A stretch of 64,000 nt of DNA from Vespula vulgaris (lineage: Eukaryota; Arthropoda; Insecta; Hymenoptera; Vespidae). Positions 59,178 through 64,000 of the stretch are shown here, one piece after another (positions within the stretch are counted from its first letter, which is position 1; each line of letters opens with the position of its first letter). Location: positions 6,627,570-6,691,569 of the forward strand of contig NC_066587.1 of the NCBI RefSeq assembly GCF_905475345.1, read 5' to 3'. The notes beneath the pieces were generated by a model. That model did not search any database and had not been told where the DNA came from. It saw nothing but the letters and a program-made list of their open reading frames with translations. A program made the position numbers and the translations under genes.

Positions 59178-59197
59178 ATTGCCGGCTTCCCGGCAAT
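59178..59197. other. perfect 8-bp stem-loop
   Basis: ATTGCCGG, loop CTTC, CCGGCAAT. GC-rich hairpin in AT-rich DNA; role unknown. Confidence 0.6.
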
Positions 59198-59575
59198 TCG
59201 TGGATCATGAAAAGGGGAAGTAAAACATCCATAGAGTTTTATACGTAGAATCGAATGCTGAGGATAAAATCAACGAGGCGAAAAATATCGAAGAGAAATT
59301 GTTCTACGTGTTTGATAGTAATCATGAGAGTGACCTAATTGTGAGCGAAAAAGTTCGTTCTTTTCGAAAATTTGTGTCATATCGATAAATGTATATACAT
59401 ATTAACGTATTTACATTATTATTAATAAATTAATATTAATAAGTTACTTTATAAATTATTATATAATATAAATTATATAATATATGTATACATATAATAA
59501 TTTGCATATATATATATATCTTTTTTATTTAAATTAATTTTTTACACAGAATTTTCTAAATATATATTTCTGTGT

Positions 59576-59642
<67 letters not shown>

Positions 59643-60553
59643 TAAATTCAATCATATTAAATTAATTAATGTGATATTATGAATATGTATATATATATGT
59701 AGATATGACTTAGATATTTCATAATTTCCTAGCTAATATATACCATCTACTTATAATCAGTAGTAACGTCAGTTACATGGGCAGACATAAAAGCGAGTCG
59801 TAAAAAAGCTTATGAAGTCGATAACAGCTATAAAATGGAGTCCTACGAACGTTTCAATAAGCAATGACTTATTAATTTCGTCTTCCTGAGTAAAGAACAA
59901 AATAAAGTCAAAATAATGAAAAAGAAAAGAAAAAGAGAATATAAAAAAGAAGCTTTCTATCAATTCGTTACTTCAAAGCATCGTTCGTTCAATTACATCG
60001 TAAAAACTATATTTAAACTTCAAACGATAAAAATAAATAATAACTGACATACACACACATTCGCAATACATAGAACATATACATATGCATGTATATAAGA
60101 AAAAAGAAAAAAGAAAAAGAACGGTATTTCGTGAGGAAAATTTGAGAGAAATCGAAATATTTCAATCGATTAGTTGAATTTTTTTCAAATTCAATTTTAT
60201 ATATATAGATTTCTACGAAAAACACGATGCTTTTTGTAAAATAAAAAAAATAAGAAGTATCTTTTCTACTTTCGACCTGTTAAATAATACACTAGCACTT
60301 TAAGCAAAATGGTGTTGAAAAACGTGGGAAGGGAACCTCGTTAAAAATTTCTTTAAAAAGAAAATAAAAGAAGAAGAAAAGAAAAAAAGAAAAAAAAGAG
60401 AAAAGAGATAAAAAAGAAATAGAAATTAAAAAAGAAAAAATAGAAATAGAAAAACAATGGAAAACAATTTGGCTGACCTGGAAAATTTCCTTGTGAAAAA
60501 CAAAACTGAATAAACATAATCTATGTGTGAATGTCTTTGAACGATTAATTAAT

Positions 60554-60592
<39 letters not shown>

Positions 60593-61385
60593 TTCTTTAT
60601 TTTTTTTTCTTTTTTCTCTCTTCGAAAGTCACGAACGATGGATTTATGCAAAGAACCAATATCGATATAACTCGCGGAGGAGACGAAGGACAACGTACGA
60701 AGGAATGTAAAGGATAGAAAGAAAGAAAGAGAGAAAGAAAGAGAGAGAGAGAGAGAAAGAGAAAGAGAGAGAGAAAGAGAGAGAATAGGAGGATGCGCGT
60801 TCGCAAGAAGAGAACGGGATCGTCCAGTCGGCACACGGCTTTCGTCCTGCGTACGTCGCTGTAGAAATCTCTTCGAGTGTGTGTATGTTCGTGTGCGTGT
60901 TAAAAGAAAAAAAAAGTCGCGAAGAAAGGAAAAATTAATTAATTAAAAATTATCAAATAATTCGCACAAATTTTCTCCTATTGTCCGATATCTATCAGTC
61001 GAACGTCTATCGTGAACATTCGAAGTGAAATTTTTTCGCGCGAAAAATCCTAACACACGTTTTTCTACCTTTCTCCTGTCTTAAGAAAAAAAAGAAACAA
61101 GAAGAAGGAAAAAAGATATAAGAAAAAAGAGAAAGAAGAAGCTACAAAAAATGAAAAGGAAATGATCGAAAAAAAGAGAGAATAAAGATCGTTCGTTTCT
61201 CTAAACGTGTCCTTTCGAATTTCCTTTGAAAATCAAATCGAAGGATACATTCTTTTCAAAATAAATCTCTATTTACGCGTGTAATGTCGAATGAGAATTA
61301 ATCGTGACACGTATGTACATGAACGTGTACGTGTGAGACGTAATTGAGATAGTTTTCTCTCTCTTTCTCTCTCTCTACCTATCTG

Positions 61386-61449
<64 letters not shown>

Positions 61450-61839
61450 CCTATCTATCCATCTATGTATCTATTTATCTCTGTCTTTCTTTTCGCTTTT
61501 AAAAAAAGACCTTTCATTTTTCTTCTAAAACGAACCACCTCCATTTTTTAAAACTTACGTGACGCACGTCTACTTAAAGGAAATAAAATTTTAAGAAGAG
61601 GATACCTTTTGGTAAAACAGTGAACACACTTTTCACGAGTTTCACGCAATGATATCGTCTTTGGATCGGACGTCATACGTGAATTTAAAATGCTTACGTG
61701 TTAGAAATACACGGATCGAAAATGTTTTTGGGACCAGAGAAATTTATTATTAAGGAAAACTCATGCTGGAACATGTAGCGAATGGAACTCTAACGAAATG
61801 TAAATACCAATTGATTATTTCTAATATTTTTGTTATTCA
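59198..61839. other. gene-free stretch
   Basis: AT-rich 59390-59560, CT and (AT)n 59577-59640, unique 59720-60040, A-rich 60355-60455, (CT)n 60559-60590, GA-rich 60715-60788, unique 60790-61060, A-rich 61085-61190, (CTAT)n 61377-61460, unique 61500-61840. No gene seen. Confidence 0.65.
61375..61462. repeat. (CTAT)n tetranucleotide repeat
   Basis: About 19 CTAT units, then imperfect ones. Confidence 0.95.
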
Positions 61840-62400
61840 TATCTTCTTTTAACGTCGACGTTCTTTTATTATATCAAAATCGTTTCATCGATTTTCATTG
61901 CAATTTACGATGAGATAAAAACGACGGGAATTTCTATGGTTTTCAATTATCGACTTTCTTTTATATCTCACTTGTTTTGTTTCGATTCTCAATCGAAATA
62001 TACATTTAAGATAAAAGTGATGAAAATGCTTATTGTTTTTTTCAATCATCTATGTTCTTTTATCATTCCAATCGTTTTATCGCAATTTATTGCAACTTTC
62101 AATGGAACAAAAACGATGAGAATTTTTATTGTTTGAAATCATCGACGTTCATTTATATTTCAATTGCTTTCTCCTCGATATTTTCGATGAAATAAAAATA
62201 TAGAAAATTCTTATCGCTTTTAAATATCCGACGTTCTTTTATTACGTCACCTGTTTCTTACAGTTTCATTAGAAATTTTCAATAAGATAAAAAAAAATAT
62301 TTATTGTTTTAACCCATCGACGTTCCTTTATATCCCATTCGTTTTATCGATCATGAATATTCTTCCATATATGATACTTCGAGTTGACTGTAGTCTTTTT
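61840..62400. repeat. tandem repeat, six copies of about 86-98 bp
   Basis: 'cgacgttcttttat' or close at 61856, 61951, 62049, 62143, 62229 and 62318. Each is followed by an att-cgttttatcg word, then a caatttt-gatgagataaaaa word, then 'atttttattgtttt'. Diverged but in constant order. Confidence 0.88.
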
Positions 62401-63000
62401 GCGTATTTGAAATAAATAACAAAATAACGTACTTACGTAGAATACAAAATTTGATCCGGTGTAAAATAATTTTTTCAACAATCTTTACCTAAAAGTGTAA
62501 TTACGGCAAACTCGGAATCTATTTTTTTTTCAATTCGTTTATCCAGAAAATCTTTTAACGAACAATAATGAAAGCAAAATGAAATGAACTATAGTGATGA
62601 TAAAAGAAATAATTTTGATTAAAAATGAAATAATTTTCTTTAATGATCCACTCGAACGAAATCGTATACGTGTGATGCGCACAGCTTTGTATAATTTCGC
62701 TTGTGTAAATCATCCCTTAAAAAAAAAAAAAAAAAAATATTTCTTTTCATTTCTTTCCACTTTATCATTTATCGATTGTACATATATATTATTATTATTA
62801 CTGATCGAATGTATCGTGCCGAGTCTAAATCATAGTGGTATTGTTATTCCATTTATTGTGTATTCGCTCCTGTTTCCGGACCTACGAAATTAACGGAATA
62901 ATTTATTGATGTATGCTCATAACCTTTCGACGCATTCCATATAGAATCGTATAATTATAGATTTCGTAATGCATTGTAAGTTACAAATCCATATAACATC
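62401..63000. other. gene-free AT-rich stretch
   Basis: A-run 62719-62737; otherwise ordinary AT-rich DNA. Nothing recognised. Confidence 0.6.
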
Positions 63001-63056
63001 ATACATACATACATACATACATACATACACACATACATACATACATAAATACATCT
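63001..63056. repeat. (ACAT)n microsatellite
   Basis: About 13 tetranucleotide units with two variants. Confidence 0.94.
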
Positions 63057-63640
63057 CGTTTCGCATTCAATAACGAGCAATTAAATTGTAAAATTATAAC
63101 AATTTCTCTTTCTTATAATTGTTATATGTTATGTTAAATGTTATATGTTACGACTGAGATTTTATCTTTGGATAAAAACTATGAGAAACAAATTATTTAA
63201 TCGACACGATTGAAAATTTCCATCAATATTACATCATTTTGTTAATTATCTTTCGGTAAGTGCAAAAATGCTACTACATCAACTCGAACTGTCCCATTCG
63301 AAAACTACGACTTCGATTTTTATTAAAAACTAATATATTTCACCGTCAAGCATGATAGCTAAGCTTTGAAAAAATATATTTCTCTATTTCTTGTTTTTCC
63401 TTCATTTAAATAATATATCAAATATTCGCATTACCTTAGATCATATATGATGTTTTATGATTTGAAATGAAGATTTTTCTGTTGATTAGGCACTATCGTC
63501 GATTGTTTGAGAAAGTGGAAAAGTTTTATTAGAATAACATCCGTGCATCGAAAGATTGAGAATCGCTAGGAATTACAAAATAACACTTTTTTTCCGGATT
63601 TAAAACTGTATCTATCATCGTGCCATGCGTTTACGCAGAA
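63057..63640. other. gene-free AT-rich stretch
   Basis: Ordinary AT-rich DNA, with 'tgttatatgttatgttaaatg' like words at 63120-63150. No gene seen. Confidence 0.6.
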
Positions 63641-63775
63641 CTCAGAACATGGAACATGGAACATGGAACACAGAACACGGAACATGGAACATGGAACACG
63701 GAACACCGAACACAAAACACGGAACGTGGAACACGAAACATAGAACACGAAACACGGTACACGGAACGTAGAACA
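63640..63775. repeat. (GAACAYG)n minisatellite, 7-bp unit
   Basis: About 18 units of ggaacat/ggaacac/agaacac type. Since 7 is not a multiple of 3, all frames cycle and both strands stay open, which produces spurious Cys/His-rich or Thr/Glu-rich frames. Confidence 0.92.
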
Positions 63776-63829
63776 ATCATAAATTGCTCGATCAATGTAT
63801 TTCTAATGTAACCAACTTCACAATTTCCT

Positions 63830-63915
63830 CCTCTCTCTCTCTCTTTCACCCTCCCACTCAATCTCTCTTTCTTTCTCTGTCTCTCTCGTTCCGTACTTCA
63901 CGTTGATCATACATC

Positions 63916-63953
<38 letters not shown>

Positions 63954-64000
63954 CTCTATCGTTCTGTACTTCACGTTGATCATACATCGACTTTCTCTCT
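63830..64000. repeat. CT tracts with a 72-bp tandem unit running off the window
   Basis: 'gtacttcacgttgatcatac' followed by atcgac and a CT tract occurs at 63893 and again at 63965. The repeat is cut by the window end, so the array may be longer. Confidence 0.85.

Noticed and set aside
63001..63775. Telomere-type or satellite DNA
   Set aside because: Units are ACAT and GAACAYG, not TTAGG or another known insect telomere repeat.

Overview
The window looks like nuclear DNA of an insect, probably a hymenopteran (wasp, bee or ant type). Two genes are recognisable, both on the + strand and both cut by GT-AG introns. The rest is AT-rich non-coding DNA packed with microsatellites: (GA)n/(CT)n, (AT)n, (ATC)n/(GAT)n, (GGA)n, (GATA)n, (TTC)n and (TTTC)n. 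The genes are animal families found in insects. Small introns (64-94 bp) and an abundant fold-back repeat fit an insect; placing it in Hymenoptera is inference from overall texture.

Layout. 1-39631: no coding exon could be supported. It is best read as the first intron (or intron plus 5' flank) of hedgehog, because the first hedgehog exon seen here is the second coding exon of the family's usual three-exon layout. Islands of normal-complexity DNA sit between the microsatellites (for example 3640-3835, 9480-9960, 14090-14280, 18290-18420, 20720-20935, 24270-24380, 25860-26060, 29160-29290, 31790-32000, 35640-35770, 36975-37140, 38060-38275) and are the best places to look for hh enhancers. 39632-42833: hedgehog (hh) exons 2 and 3, encoding the end of the secreted Hh-N signal and the complete Hog autoprocessing domain. 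42834-44660: about 1.8 kb between the genes. 44661-53904: a complete 12-exon model of a TRPC-family cation channel, 756 residues, all splice phases compatible. 53905-64000: gene-free flank holding decayed tandem repeats, one fold-back MITE-like element (55261-55822) and minisatellites.

The two genes are head-to-tail neighbours; nothing in the sequence says they work together. hh encodes a morphogen that is cut and cholesterol-modified by its own C-terminal half. The TRPC gene encodes a six-segment membrane channel with N-terminal ankyrin repeats. By inspection the channel does not belong to the TRP/TRPL/TRPgamma trio of Drosophila and has an unusual pore segment.

A recurring theme is decayed tandem duplication of ordinary-complexity DNA (units of about 90-340 bp, 2-6 copies) in introns and flanks, often with a microsatellite inside each unit. 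I found no RNA gene, CRISPR array, autonomous transposon or obviously new multi-gene system.
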